Shown: in pieces, positions 9,445-22,600 of the stretch | Numbering within the stretch: the first letter of the stretch is position 1 | How the letters are laid out: every line of letters starts with the position of its first letter | Assembly (NCBI GenBank): GCA_027475525.1 | Contig: JAMWFC010000090.1 | Span: 868,001-932,000, forward strand | Reading direction: 5' to 3' | DNA from: Macrolepiota albuminosa | Taxonomy: Eukaryota > Basidiomycota > Agaricomycetes > Agaricales > Agaricaceae | Length of the DNA stretch: 64,000 nucleotides | Notes under the pieces: model-generated | Seen by the model: only the letters and a program-made list of their open reading frames with translations | The model's database searches: none | Told to the model about the DNA's origin: nothing | Translations under genes and position numbers: made by a program

Positions 9445-12183
9445 CTAGAATACACGAGCGTGATGAGACCTCACGAATCGGTCGTGGAATGAACGAGAAT
9501 AGTGGAACGAGCGTTTCTCTGGTTGAGCCTTCTGCTCCCTCAAGCGCTTGTGCCTGAACTTCCCAGTTGCGCAAGTAGGATGAGCGGTAGAGACAGATGC
9601 TACCGGGAGGAAATTCCCAGCTGACGTCGATGGAGCGCTGACCGCTGTGGTAGTCGGAGTGTGTTGTACAGAACTGACGAAGACGGGCTTCGGATCGTTG
9701 GATCCTGATCCAGAGGAGGGAGGCGAAGGAGAGGTGCTACCATCTGTCTCATCATCATCATCTTCTTCTTCTTCACAATCCTCATCGTTAATATCCGTGG
9801 AGCCCTGAGCTGGAACCAGAGTTGACTGGCTGGCTGCGTTTGACGCAGAAGAAACTGGCACTGACGTAGAGTGTGCAGAAGACGTTATGGGAGACGCGGC
9901 TGTGTTGGTCGAAGCGGGTAAAGCACTCTGCGTAGTAACATCCGCCCCGATATCATCCTCTTCCTCGCAGTCTTCCTCATCAACGTCAGAAGGGGAAGGA
10001 AGGCTAGATCGCACTGTAGTTGAGGTCATATTGCCGGCGGAGTGTGGTATCAAGGCCGGCGGGACCACAGAGACAGACGGAACTGCTGGTGAAGGAATAA
10101 AGGATGGTATGACGGTTACAACCGGCTTGGATGACACAGGCATATCCGATGAAGGTACTACACCCGCAGATGAGCTAGGAGAGAAGGCAACCGAAGACAA
10201 TGACCGAGACATCAAAGTAGTCGAAGCACCAATCGCGGAAGTCGGCGACGATGGACGTACTGACGATGCAGCGGCAGGTCCCGATGCAGGGGGAACAATG
10301 ACAGTACCGACCTGAGCAGGACTATTCCCTGTGTACGCATAGATGGGGGAAAGGAGAGCAGGAGTATTCGGGTCAGTAAACATCTTAGCAGGGCCCTCCT
10401 TTTGGACCGGATTGTTGCCTGGAAGTTTATTCAAGGTTCCCGTTGCTACGAGAAAACGTAAGATTAGCTGAACTGTTTGATCGTATCGTAATGATTCTAG
10501 CGTACTTGTCTCATCAATGGCTTTCGTAATGCGACATGTTTGTCCATGGTCCATATGGAAAATTCCCTGGTCAACACAACAGGTGGGCTGCCCACAAATC
10601 ATTCAACAACCAACCAAAAGGGGAACGCCAAAGCTCACATCGCCGAAAGGGTTGCAATGGCAACCATCTACTGCCTTCTGAAGGACCCCTTTATCCCACC
10701 CATTGAGGAAATCTACGCATTCGATAAGCAGGTCGAAGAAAGACCGCAAGCGGCGAAACATACCAGCATGGTATCCATACCCCGTGGGATCTCCGTAAGA
10801 AAAGCTGGAATCACCGTGAGTGTGTGTATTAAAATCGATATTGAAAGTACGTACACAAAGGGCTGTGTCGGGTCCATCGCCTGAGAACGAACATTGTCAA
10901 GATTATTGGTAGACCAATAAACCTATCCAAAATAACGATGAGAAATTGAGACTAAAGGCTACAAGATAGGTGATTTAACCTCGAGGAAGATGCGGGGAAG
11001 AGTAACCGGGAATTTTGGATCACTGCAAGTACCAGAGTCAGGTCCGCCAGATGGAAATGCAACGTGGGATTTATGGTCGGACGAATCAGTATTCTGTTGA
11101 AAATTTCGATTAACACTAAAGAATAGATTGGGCAATATCGGTCAACAAACCTTGCCGTCCCAGCAACTTGGGAAGTTCTGAAGTCAAGGTCAGGTCGAGC
11201 TGGGACACATACATACAAGATGTAGACGTACAATCTGAGCACGGATACCCGAAGCACAGTTACCTGAAGGAAGAGAATTGGAGCGGGTAGAGACCCCGTT
11301 GAAGTCTAGGCATAGGAAAGTAACAGCCTGTTGAGCGTAGCTCTTTGAGTCATATGTGCGTAAGGTTGGGTCCCCTGCATATAATGAGATAATGAGGCCC
11401 AAGTCGTATCATTAGTAGTTGGCCTATCTCACCAGTAAGCATTCGAAACTGTGTAACAAGATATCAGTATGCTTTGAAAACGGAGAAATAAATCATGTAC
11501 ATCATCTGGAAATGCAGTAGTGGTTCCTGGGGTGTCACTGAACAGATAATCTATGAATATTTCAGATGAAGAGTAGGCCGCAAGGGTTAACGATGTATCA
11601 TACATCTAAAGTCCAGAAGGTCAGCAAATCAGAACTTTTTGGAGAGAGTGTGACCAACATGACTGCTCCGCCATCTAAACTCGTGAAGCTTCCATTGGCC
11701 CATCTGTAGGATGTCATTGAGATACTAGCATGCCGCTGATGGTCTCCAGACATACTGGAAGTAAAGGTGCTGAAGGAATGAAAATAATCAGTAACTTGAT
11801 CGGAAAATAAACGATCTATATATATACGCACAGGGAACCAATAATTCGACTTGTCTTCTGGGATTGGTATAGACGTGCACTGGCTCTGTCGGAGAGCATT
11901 GGTGTTGGTGTTCATCCTGAAATTGCTCCCGCCGAGGACTAAGCGAATTTCGATCAATGATTCGGCTAAAACCTCTTTAAAACTGCTATACCAGAATGCA
12001 CATGGCCAGAGACTCTGCCAGGATTGACGATAGGGTCGATACGCTCAGTAGTAATAAAATCCTCTATGTCGAGATTAGCGGTCAGCTATTAAAACTAGAA
12101 AACAAGAAACACCCACCAATTCCCATTAACCAATATGCATTGACGCTTGAGAGAGCAGCGAAGAGAAAAGTACAGGCCTTCAT
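9445..12183 (-). CDS. DUF1996 family secreted protein, 16 exons, about 640 aa
   Basis: Proposed exons: 12183-12117, 12063-11992, 11938-11832, 11769-11756, 11703-11659, 11605-11604, 11550-11501, 11448-11433, 11374-11232, 11177-11151, 11093-10980, 10922-10855, 10804-10764, 10712-10639, 10587-10506, 10445-9445. They sum to 1923 nt in one frame. The start gives a signal peptide, MKACTFLFAALSSVNA, then AYWLMG. Family landmarks, from memory of fungal DUF1996 proteins, follow in order: TTERIDPIVNPG, VLGGSNFRMNTNT, PEDKSNYW, NGSFTSLDGGAV, YLFSDTPGTTTAFPDDFRM, QQAVTFLCLDFNGVSTR, NFPSCWDGK, SDHKSHVAFPSGG, YGDPTGYGYHADFLNGWD and GTLNKLPGNNPVQ. The C-terminal 290 residues are a Ser/Thr/Pro-rich tail with two acidic clusters (DEEDCEEEDD-like) and a basic end. 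The molecular function of DUF1996 is unknown; secretion and possible cell-wall association are inferred. The 2-nt exon 6 is needed to keep the frame and is discussed under findings. Confidence 0.88.
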
Positions 12184-15100
12184 GACATGCCACGCCATTG
12201 AAAGAATGTGAAAAAGAATGAAAGTCCCAAAGACCGGGGATATAAGGGAACAGCAAGAAGGGAGTACCAATGGGTAAGAAGCAAACTGCGCAAAACTTCT
12301 TAACTAAGTTTGTCTTTGTTTGCAGTCCTTAAAAGGGTTCCGGGTCATGGTTTAGGTCGGCCACAGCAGATCGTATGGATTAACCATATCCCCTGAAAAC
12401 TGACTGCTATGTAGTCTGCGCGGAGCATACTATTTTGAATCTGTTGGAATCATTTTTGACCGCGGTCGCATAACAGACAGTTCTAGGAGCAGTCTTATCA
12501 ATTTGCCAAATGGGTATGTCTAAAAGGAGTTGCTCGATCGAAGACTCACAATGATACGCGGGCGTCATAAGGACAGCGAGGTGAAAATTCATTTTATTAT
12601 TATGATTAAATCGAGAAGACTGTAGCCATCTTCACACTCGAGTACACGTGGCTATACCGGTGCAGGCACGCCCCAGCACTCAGTTTTGAAGTAAATCCTT
12701 CTCATAGCTAGCGGCAGGCAGTGCAACAGGAATCTTACATGCGAGGACTTTGGACCTGCATTGCTTGCGTTTGGTCATCATTCTGAGAAATAGAATTAAC
12801 ATTTAGAAGAAATGAAGCGTCAATGAAGCAACCAGAGAAGGGGAGGATCGGACAGGCGATAATTGACTTCCAGAGTGGTTGGAGATGACGGGCTAGCACC
12901 AAGCATGTGCTGTGAGTTGCCATACTATATTTACGTTTAGCACCGGCATTGTTGTCTCAAAAGCTGATGACGATATGGGTCGTCATACTTCTTGTAGGTT
13001 TGATGAAGTGGTGCAGGGAAGGCCCCTTTCAATTGATAAGCGAGTAATAAGAGGTATAGAATGGGCTTTCAAAGTCGTAAAGAGGGTAAGGGTCATATGA
13101 ATGGACAACCGTGCTCCACAGCTTCGAACACGCGGACTATCTAGAGAGCTCAAACACAAGGGACCGAAACCCCTGGGAGAACACAGCAGGCACACGAGAA
13201 AAAGAAGAACAAGCAATCCATGAGCGAGCGTACTATTCGACCTTCCAGAACCTGAAGCCTGCGTACCGGAAGCATATTTTAGCGATGAAAAAGACGGCAC
13301 AGGGCACGTGGTAGATACTGCGACTCGGAGGTAGGGACTCCATCGAATCCAATCGAAAATCCTCGGCACCCGTATTTGTTTGTAGATATGTAGTAAAAAG
13401 CTTGAGTTCCTAGTCCAAGGCCTGGATACTTCATCATTAGGGATTTTAGTGACCTCGGTCCTCTGTGTTCGTTAAGTCCTCGCTACGCCACACAGCGAGT
13501 TTAGTGAATGAACATGACGTTTTCCTATGTGCATTGGCATTTCCACAGATGCCGACCACCACGGTAACGAGATCCGCCCTTCCTGCCGCCAGAAATCCTA
13601 GCATCATGAGGGGACCATGGTTGGACAGACGTGAGGATCATTGTTTATGAGTTTCATGAACGCCCATGAACGCCAAGGTTGCATGAGCAATGAATAGCAT
13701 ATTCCAGAAAATCGCTTATATTCTCTGTTGAAGATCATTTGAAGAGAAGAAGGTTGACCATCACGGGTGTTTTCTGATCTACCTGTTGCCTGCCTGTCAG
13801 TTGGGATTGGAAAGAGATGATGTGCTTTGCGTTCTGTGAAGAAACTTTCGACAAGATATTGCTCTGCTACACCCATATGGAAGTTGTTTATGCAAATTTA
13901 CAGAAAATAGTCCATCGGGAGTACCCGGTAAGCCGAGGCTGCCGTCACGCGCGCGCTCAGCGGGGTTAAACGTTCACCAATAATTCTATGTGATTTCCTT
14001 GGCCGCCGCAAGACTGTGCCTCCAGATTCCAGACCATGTAGAAGCTCTGATACTCTCGGAACCTTTATCATAATTCTACAAGACTTATATCAATCATTGG
14101 CTTCTCCTTCATCCAGCTAGACTTTTTTGAACTGTATCCGAGAACGCCTTCCTGCCAATCCTATCCCATAAATAACACTCGTAACAGTATGTAAGCTCTA
14201 CGTTACCCTGTGCTGTGCCTGGAACTCTTGTTTTGAACATTAGATTTGACTCGACTCACCCTGCAATAGGTGGGCTTTTTTTCTCGCCGTTACTAATCAT
14301 GAACTACGACGTCTTCAGTGCAATTCACGTTGGAACCATGCTTCTGTCAATCTCTCTCCGACGTTATGCAGAGTCTCTGTCACTTTGCAGGTTATACTAT
14401 TTGATGTCTCATACGATTACGACAGATAGATGGAGATCTCCCATTGACATGTCTGACAATACTTGACTATTCTAATTCTGTATACTGCTTACACCTCAAT
14501 CTGTCAAGTTTCGTTTTACCAGTCTCCACGGAAGTTGCTCTTAGAATCTAATCGGTCCGACTATTGCCGAGCCTTTGAAATGAGCACACTTCACATGGAT
14601 GGCACGGCTCGAGATCCTATCTCATACAAAGTTTCAGCCCAATACTTCGGTACTTCTCCTTGCACTGATATCATGTTTGATGATGGAAACTTATCTATGT
14701 TGATCTTTACCATTTCCAAAGCAGAGGTATTTCTTACCTACCAAGTTAGAGGAACATATATCCTTTTCCTCTTCACTCAGAATCACCTCCAAAAATGGAT
14801 GGCGGAAATCTCTCTATCTCCACTTCTACAGACAATGGATCTCTCAACTGAAATCTTATGATGTATCTTGTGCCACTATCTCGCTCTGGATTTTCTTGAA
14901 GAAGCTGATACATACCTTGGAAACACCGCAGAAATGGGAAACGTCGACTTTATCTCAAGTTGCTCTTTCCTCCCATGATTCATTGTGATTACTTGTATTT
15001 CACAGCAAACCAAAAAAGATTACCAGCGATGACATTACCACATTTTTAAACTTATCCTTTGCAATTGCCGATTGCCGTTTGAACGAAGGGTTGTGCACAA

Positions 15101-16107
15101 TGTCTCCAGAGTCGCAATGAAAGGTGTAGCTCTTTCTACCCCGGTTTACTGTGTATCAAAGCCATGTGTACTTGGTAAAAATCAACCATGGCGATGTAGT
15201 ACATATCAAGCTTACCTGTTGGTTCTGTTTCTATCATAGATATACCTACTACCTTTCGACTACCCAAAGCTTATCTGCCGAGTTCGTGTCCATGGTCCTC
15301 TCACGAAGATCAGACAAGTTAATTTTGACATTCGATGCTCAGAAGACCAGCGTTTCCAAATGAAACACAAGAACTTGCAGCTTTCGCACCGGCTGGAGGT
15401 TGCATTCCGAGCTCCAACGTCTCGCCACATGCGCCTTTTGAAGACATGCCCCTTCAGGCAGTTCATTCAGTCTACTCGCGATGTTATTCATTAATCACCC
15501 GTGGATAACTGACGGCTCCTCGGCTTCGTACATCTCTTTCACAAATGGGATGTATCTCTCGTCATGTCGATGTAAAAGGCAATATAAAAGGCACATCTCT
15601 TACTTCCTCAATCAAGCAAAATTGACACTGCAACGGCTGGAGAAGAAAGTTAAACTGACAAGCTCCAACACACCAGCAGACTAACTTTAATGGATCTCAA
15701 CTCGAGGAGAGTGATGTAATAATCATCATCTATTGTAAGATACCTCGTATCCTTGAAGGAAGAAAAGAATAAAGATAATTAATAGCTAATCAGGTATTAG
15801 GAATATACAAGGGTAGTGTGAATGTATGGTATATCGCAATAATATATGTACATTAAGTTCGATTTATGTGTCCGTGGAAAAATTGTGTATGCATACATAC
15901 TACCTTACACGTTGAAGTGCCTGGTGGGTTGGGTAGTGGATGAACACTATGGCCGTAGGCCAATCGAGCTGGCCTGGCGATTGTCATAGTGAAAAGCGCG
16001 AGGTAGGGGGAGTCAAAATTATGTTTTCGAGTCCCCAAACGCAAACAATCTTCTCGGCTAGTGACAAACGAAATGGACCTAAAACAGATTAGGAAGCTGC
16101 TTCCCCG
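12184..16107. other. 3.9 kb without a recognised gene
   Basis: Frames of 60-130 codons occur on both strands (for example 12983-13369 minus, 13604-13876 minus, 14463-14861 plus), but none shows a recognisable domain and I could not join them into a conserved spliced protein. Given how small exons are elsewhere in this island, one or two lineage-specific genes could be hidden here. Confidence 0.4.
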
Positions 16108-18184
16108 CTACTTGACAAGATACGAATATGAAACGAAGGCTCCGCCGGTCCCGGATGATAGCGAGGAGTCAGTGCCTGCGATCCTGAGGTCGATGTCACC
16201 AAGCTGTTGCTGTAGCGCAATGAACTTCTCCGTCCGTACGAACTACACCAAACAGGAAATGAGTTCTACCACAGCGAAGAAGATGGAAGGAAAAGGTACC
16301 TTAGGAAGCGAATCCATAAGCATCACACGGAAAGTGTGCCCCTGTATCTTGTTGAACTGCGTCATGAGACTTTTGAGCTGCTCGCTGTTGCAACTCATAA
16401 TCCGAGCCGTCCTTTCCTCTAAATCCGCATGTTCCCCTTTCTTCGTGGGGATCAGACTCGGCAACAATGGGACCGAATCAATGAAGCGGAATAATTCATT
16501 CCGGAGCGAGTAGTCCGTATTCAACTCGAATTGGCCATTAGGATGGAGATATGACTTGTATATCTGCACTGCCTTCTTCAAGAGCGCTTGATGGTGCACT
16601 CTACGGTCTTGCTTTGCTTGTGTGGTAGTGCTAGAGTGGCTGGTGCCGGTGCCTGAGATGGCACTGGAGGTGAGGTTGAACTTGCGGTTGATAGCATCAA
16701 CATCGAGCCAGTAGAGAATGTGTTCCTCGCAGTACTTTTCAGTCAAGAAGGCACGGAAAAGGCAACGATAAGATTGTTCTTTAAGGATGTACTGCAGCCG
16801 GTTGGTAGACGTTATGCGTCTGTGTGGGACTAGTAGAGATGTGAAGACAGGAGCACGATGTGGGGAAGGATATCTCACCTTCTGTGACTTTTTCATCGAT
16901 CTCCGCCGAGAGTCGTTTATCGATGGTTTCTGGTATACTAGGTTCGGAGTCCCATCCAGCCACACGACGTCCTTTATCCGTCACTTGATAGTACACCTTG
17001 TTAGCGCATCTAAATTCTCCATGGGTCTATGAGGAACACGTCACCACGATAAGGTTTCATTATGTTGATGAGCAGGCAAAAGTCGATGCTTACCCGGGCA
17101 GTCAAGTCATACTGTTCATCGTCGGAAGAGCCGTGAACGGTGAATACGATAGCGCGGTTGCTAGATCTTTCGGGATTTCCAACCAATGTTATCAATCCAA
17201 CACGCTGAAAATGTGCCGCCATCTCTGCTGCCTCTTCTCTTCCGCTCACAGACGTGAAATTGCATAGCCACTCAAGCGCATCCACTGCATCGAAGCAATA
17301 CTGGCGCTGCCCCGCGTTTGACGAAAGCAAACCGGAACGGTCCGTAATGTCCGTCAAAGCGATACCCTTGGATTGCTTCGAGTACAGCTGTAGCACGGAG
17401 AGATTCATGTAATCTTTAGACGTGTAGTTGGGTTGCTGTCCGGCGAAACAACGAAAGAGGGTGATGATAGTACTGTATGCGAAGATAATCTTGTCTTGGA
17501 TTGTCTCTCGCTCGACATGGAACAGTCTCGGGCATATGATTTCGGTTTCAAAAACGGGCTGAAGATGGTCAGCGTCGGTTCCGGTTTTTTCAATGAAGCG
17601 CTCAAGCACGTGTAGGCCTTTTGGTGTCAGGCAATGTAGACTATTTTCTTTAAAGAGGTTGAGAGATACGTCAAGGGCGTTCCGGATGTACCGAGCATCC
17701 ATGAAGTGTTGACAGAGTTCCATGGCCACCTGCTGGGTCATTGAAAAGACAAAGTTAGTTGTGGTGGTGATAACTGATGATGGATCGTCTGGGTCCGGCG
17801 TGCGCATCGATTGTGAGAATTTAAGCTTTGCCAGGGTTTGAATGGCTTCATCTCTTGATGAAGTCAATCATCAATTACCAGATTGAACTGTGAAAGACGC
17901 ACGTTGAGAAAGAATTTGGGTAGACTCGGAAGAAAAGCCTGTGAGGCTTCAATTCACTTGCTACAATGAAGGTCGCAAAGAGATCCGCAGTGTCCTTGGA
18001 ACTGCCTTAGACAATCAGTAGGACATACACAATGAAATGTTACCTTGTGAAATGGTCGGCCAACTTTTGTCAGCTTGAGAACGTGTTCAGTCGATTCTTC
18101 CCCTCCTGGACGGCGCTCTGTCAATGAATCAAAACCATCAAACTGCGAAGGTTGCGCGTCGTCTGCGGTTTGAGCAGAGGGCAT
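16108..18184 (-). CDS. DEP/RGS-domain regulator of G-protein signalling (Sst2/FlbA/Thn1 type), 601 aa
   Basis: Exons 18184-18044, 17994-17903, 17853-17094, 17026-16879, 16829-16300 and 16242-16108 join to 1806 nt. The N-terminal part has VLKLTKVGRPFHKDTADLF followed by LPHRLFFRVYPNSF-like sequence, the fungal DEP-linked region. A second DEP-like part reads DVFLI... to THGEFRCANKVYYQVTDKG. The RGS domain covers roughly residues 390-560, with EQSYRCLFRAFLTEKYCEEHILYWLDVDA early and NELFRFIDSVP late. The C-terminus carries a glutamine-rich helix and ends SYSYLVK. Sst2/FlbA/Thn1 proteins are GTPase-activating proteins for heterotrimeric G-alpha subunits, with the DEP region tethering them to the receptor or membrane. 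In yeast this desensitises pheromone signalling; in Schizophyllum thn1 affects aerial hyphae. It lies divergent from the release-factor-like gene, 685 bp away. All splice sites are GT-AG. Confidence 0.92.
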
Positions 18185-18869
18185 TCTGAATGAAGAAGAT
18201 TAAGAAGTGAAGACCAGGTTGAAGTAGGTCCTGATTGTGCCGACGGCCTCCTCAGCATGGGCTGGTGGGAACTGAACTGCCATATGGATCAGTTTCACGG
18301 TCTGTTAAAATGCCGTGATTGTGCTGACAGCTGGTGAGGTTTAAACCTGACAGGTCACGTCCAATGCGATGCCCAAAGGCTAAACGCAGCCGAATTCCTC
18401 CAGATCTCTTGTAAATTGTTGTGTCAGGAAGAAAAAAAGAGTCGGCCAGAGTCGGCGTCCACTCATACTGGAGAAATTTTTGCCTTACCTGGCTGTGCGT
18501 TGTCGCGATTTGATTATCAAAGAGCGCTCGAATATTGCCTCCGACTCGGGCTTAGATAGGCCGAGGCCCGATAACACCAACGACAGCACCCTCAAGCTGT
18601 CTTACTTGTAATCAAACCGACTTTAGGCGGTAGAAGGAAAGCAAGAACTATCCAATCGTTAAAGAAGTTGAAAAAGTATTGGCATTTGGAAGTCCGCCCC
18701 GAGTAACGTCTTCCACAGCTCGTAAAATTGCAGAGAACTCGGTATTGCATGTCAATAAATAACTGACATACGCTCTTCTGACCATTGCAATGGACATTGA
18801 ATATTCAGGACATTGCAAATTTGTCGGTATTTTCCGGTTGATGGTCAACCACGATCACCCACGACCACC

Positions 18870-19601
18870 ATGTTTCGATGCTATTCCCTGCAGTTAACTA
18901 GGAACTCCCTATCTTTTAGGAGCTATTCACAAACAGCAAATTCTCTGCCTCCTGCTCCAAAATTAACGATTCTTGCAACCCCCGAAGACCATCATGAGGC
19001 AAAATCATGGATATCGAAGTTCAAGACACAGACGATACCAAGGTCGCTTGTCGAGCTGAGTTTCTCCAGGAGTTCCGGGCCAGGTGGCCAGGTGTGTGAG
19101 CTTGTCGTCATGAAAGTTGTTTACAACTTCACTGATTCAATCGAGCCAGAACGTCAACAAAGTTAACACGAAAGCGACTTTGAAATGTCCTCTTGACTCA
19201 TCATGGATCCCTGCCTGGGCTCATACACACTTAAAGGCAAACGTACGGCCCCACACGCAATGGCCTCTTTGATCCCTAATGAATGCACGATAGCCACACT
19301 ATGTCTCGTCTTCAAAGTCAATCCAGATCCAATCCACAGTCTTTCGTTCCCAGTCACAGAATATCGATGACTGTTTGTCGAAGGTGAGCCTCGGTATTCG
19401 TTAATGCGACGACTTAGCAGAGAGTATCAGCTCCACGATATCGTCCTCAACGCATCCTCCGCCGATATCAAGAACGAACCAAGTGAAGAACAGAAGAAGC
19501 GTGTTGAGTTTTTCGAGCGCGCTGAGAAGGCTCGTCGTCGCCAGGATAAATCATATCGTAGTGATATTAAGAAGAGCCGATCAAAAGGAGGGTGGGATTG
19601 A
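18870..19601 (+). CDS. Mitochondrial GGQ peptide-release-factor-like protein (ICT1/Pth4 type), 191 aa
   Basis: Exons 18870-19091, 19150-19242, 19294-19383 and 19431-19601 join to 576 nt. Residues 1-25 (MFRCYSLQLTRNSLSFRSYS...) look like a mitochondrial presequence. The catalytic loop is SRSSGPGGQ, then NVNKVNTKATLK, with the first intron right after GGQ. Later IQSTVFRSQSQNIDDCLSKL matches the usual end of the RF-1 fold. The C-terminal 45 residues are very basic (RRRQDKSYRSDIKKSRSKGG), as in ICT1/ArfB-type proteins that bind an empty ribosomal A site. The family hydrolyses peptidyl-tRNA on stalled mitoribosomes. Length fits ICT1 or yeast Pth4 (about 200 aa), too short for RF1. An in-frame ATG at 18813 exists, but 18870 gives the better presequence. 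Confidence 0.9.
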
Positions 19602-22600
19602 AGCGCGACAACCTCTCCTTTTTTTCAGACGATCATGGGTTACCGGCCGTAGAACTTTCAGTTTTGGAAAGTAGGCCTTGCATCCGAGGCCGCACTTGTG
19701 ATGGAAGCAGAGAGATGGTTTTGCAAAGCTTTGCTTCGTCTGGTTCATTGAATGTCGCTGTAATTCTACGATTGCTATCACAACTTGGAGAGCTAAAGAT
19801 TCGCCATGTTATATCTATCGATACAGTATCCCTCAGATGCTTTCCACCAAGCATGAGCATTGTCAGTGTACCTCCATCGGATATTGATAAGTTCATGCGC
19901 CACGCAAGCGGATATTTTTTGATTTCAAATATCATTGAGGACCGGGTTATCCATGACCCCGACCCAACTACCTCACATTGATTGAAACACGGAACGGGAT
20001 GACGCATAGTTTGGCGCCAAGGGAAATGGGGAAAGGCGAATAGAATTACTCTACCCGTTACCCGATCACCGATGGCGTTCAATGCGCGGCCCCGTAAGAC
20101 ACGGGTATTGTGTAGTTAGGTCCGATGGGGGCATGAAATATTAAACCTGTCCTGTAAGATTGGATCCGAGCTGTTGATAGCATGTTAATCGTGAACAAGA
20201 GGGGCAGGGTAATAATGGAGGCTTGGCCGGCTAAAAATCTAGGTCTTAGGGTTTTGAATCTTTAAGAAATTAATGGACCGGTCAAGTGAGTCTTTATGGA
20301 GCTCTTAGGACATTTGGTTCATTAAGTATAAGAGGGGTAACTTTTTGAGCCGAACGTCATATTTCAATTTGAAAACAAGAACTTGTTTGGTGGTGTCCGA
20401 TGCCAACCAAACCGGTACTTGTCGCTTCTGGTTCGTTTTTGATTGCACGGCAGGTGCATCTCGAGGACTGTACTGTAGTTCAATCGTCCTTTGGGAATGT
20501 GTTAGAACCACAAAGTATCTCTTAAATTATTCGTCCTGCCAATTATGAAATTCTGTGAAAATGTTGTGAAAACTGCGTTTAATCAATCTGTGTATGTCTT
20601 GTATCTGAGTGTGAGTCCCTGAAGGTGACGTTCTAACAGCCTTCCTGGAATTTCCTACATCAATTGTGGCGCATGTAAGATTTGATTGTCAGATGTATTG
20701 TCGGAGCATCTGGTGAGATGGGTGGTGCACTCGGTCAGGATATATTGCTATTCCTTGCTCGCCCAAGCTATTGCCATAAGGGTATGGTGAAGTAACTACA
20801 AGGAGATACATACATATGTCGACCACAAGAAAGGCTGTGGAGACGCCACAGCTCGGAAGCTGAGGTGACCTGCTCGATGGAGTAATGTCCATGACGGAGA
20901 TCTACAAAACGGGATTGAAATCCTCTCTCTGGGAGATACTGCGCAATTCAATCTAACTCTAAATCATGACAAGTTATCGAACCCCCATGATAAATCGTGT
21001 CATAAAGGGTGTGATAGCAGGCGTGTCTATTCGGCCGAACCGATGCAGTGCAACGTCGACCTCAAAGATCGTGTTCTGCGGTAGGAAAATTAAAATGTAT
21101 TGAGATTGAAACAAACTTAAGCACAAATTGGATTTTACATAGTGGCATGAGGTAGTAGTCGACTGTAACGTTCAGGACCATCGAGGTTTTAATATGATCA
21201 CGGCGGTTTACTGCAATGCATTGATTTCAACACGGAATCAATGCAAGATAGACTTCTATTATACGAGGTGTATCATAGAACTTGAGAGTTCGTTGTGGTG
21301 GTCTGGATATCCAGGACGAATAATGTGATACACTGTCAAGCAGGACTTTTTTGGGAGGAGACTGTGGCACAAAGTAGACAATGCTGATTTCTTTCTTATC
21401 AATTAACACTAGCAAGCAACCTGTTGTAGGATAGATCGTGCTTGAACTGGTAGATTCTAAGGTCGTCCTCGTCATTCAAACGTCCACATATTTTTATACA
21501 TTCTTTAGGATTCTTGATCTTCGCCATCATGGGATTGGTTTCAAAAAAAGAGATACGGAGTTTTCGTCACTGTTCAAACTTAGAATTGCGATGGGCGTAT
21601 CGAATGGCTTCTAACCTTTCTGAGTCTTTGCAGTCGAGGCGTCGAGATTGAGCTAGTGATAAATAGACTTGCTCCGGTCAGGAGAACGGTCGACATCCCG
21701 GAGACCAGACCTTTCGCCGTCTAGAAATTGATGTAGAGGCAATCACGAGGATACCGGAATATATCCAATAGAGTATTGAGGCCATTCACCACTGCGTTAA
21801 GGGGGTTGTCGACGCGTGAGCATGGAAGGAGAAGCGGAACGCTGGATAGCAAGAATATCGAACAATCAATGAAGGTGTACTAGGTAAGAAGGTAAATCTA
21901 AGTAAGATGATGCGTTAAGAGACGTCTTCAACCGTGTAAGCTTGGTTATTGACGTACCTGGATAAGGCATACCATGTCTCCATGGGACGCTTGCATTGGT
22001 TTCATAAATCCAGACGTTAACACGGAAATTACCATCTTTACCCAATAGTTGATTTAGATCACGATTCATTCATAAAGTTAAAGGATACCTTTTATCATCT
22101 CCGTCAGCGCTAAGAGCTTAGTGAATGAAGACAGCGGTTCTTAGGCCATCTGAAGTAGGCGATGTACCCTCTGGCTATCACTACTCCGGAGATGTAAATT
22201 GGCAGGGATGTCAGGGGACCCGATGAGATATGTTCGGCGCCATATAATCCGAGATCCAGCCAGAAGGCTAAGGCATCAAACCAGCTAGACTCTCGCCCGT
22301 AATACAAGCAAAGCTGGTTAGATGCAACTTTTTGGCTCCATGGTTGATGGCTCCAATACTTAAACAAGCATGGAGGTGATAGAAGGAGTGGCTATTTTCA
22401 ATTTTGGAGAAAATGAAAGCATGCTCAAGCATTTCCTGTGACATTTGTTACACTGGAAATGATAAATTGAATAGGTCATGGCTTGCGCAATAATGCATGG
22501 CCAAGATCGCTTACGGATTGCGGTTGGCTAATGTTTTCTGTGGCACGTATGAGTATGAAATACGGGTCAAGCAAAGAGTTTCAGCGGACCCTCAAAGGAA

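Noticed and set aside
9887..10315. 142-codon plus-strand ORF rich in Gly, Asp and Thr
   Set aside because: Antisense shadow of the Ser/Thr-rich tail of the DUF1996 protein.
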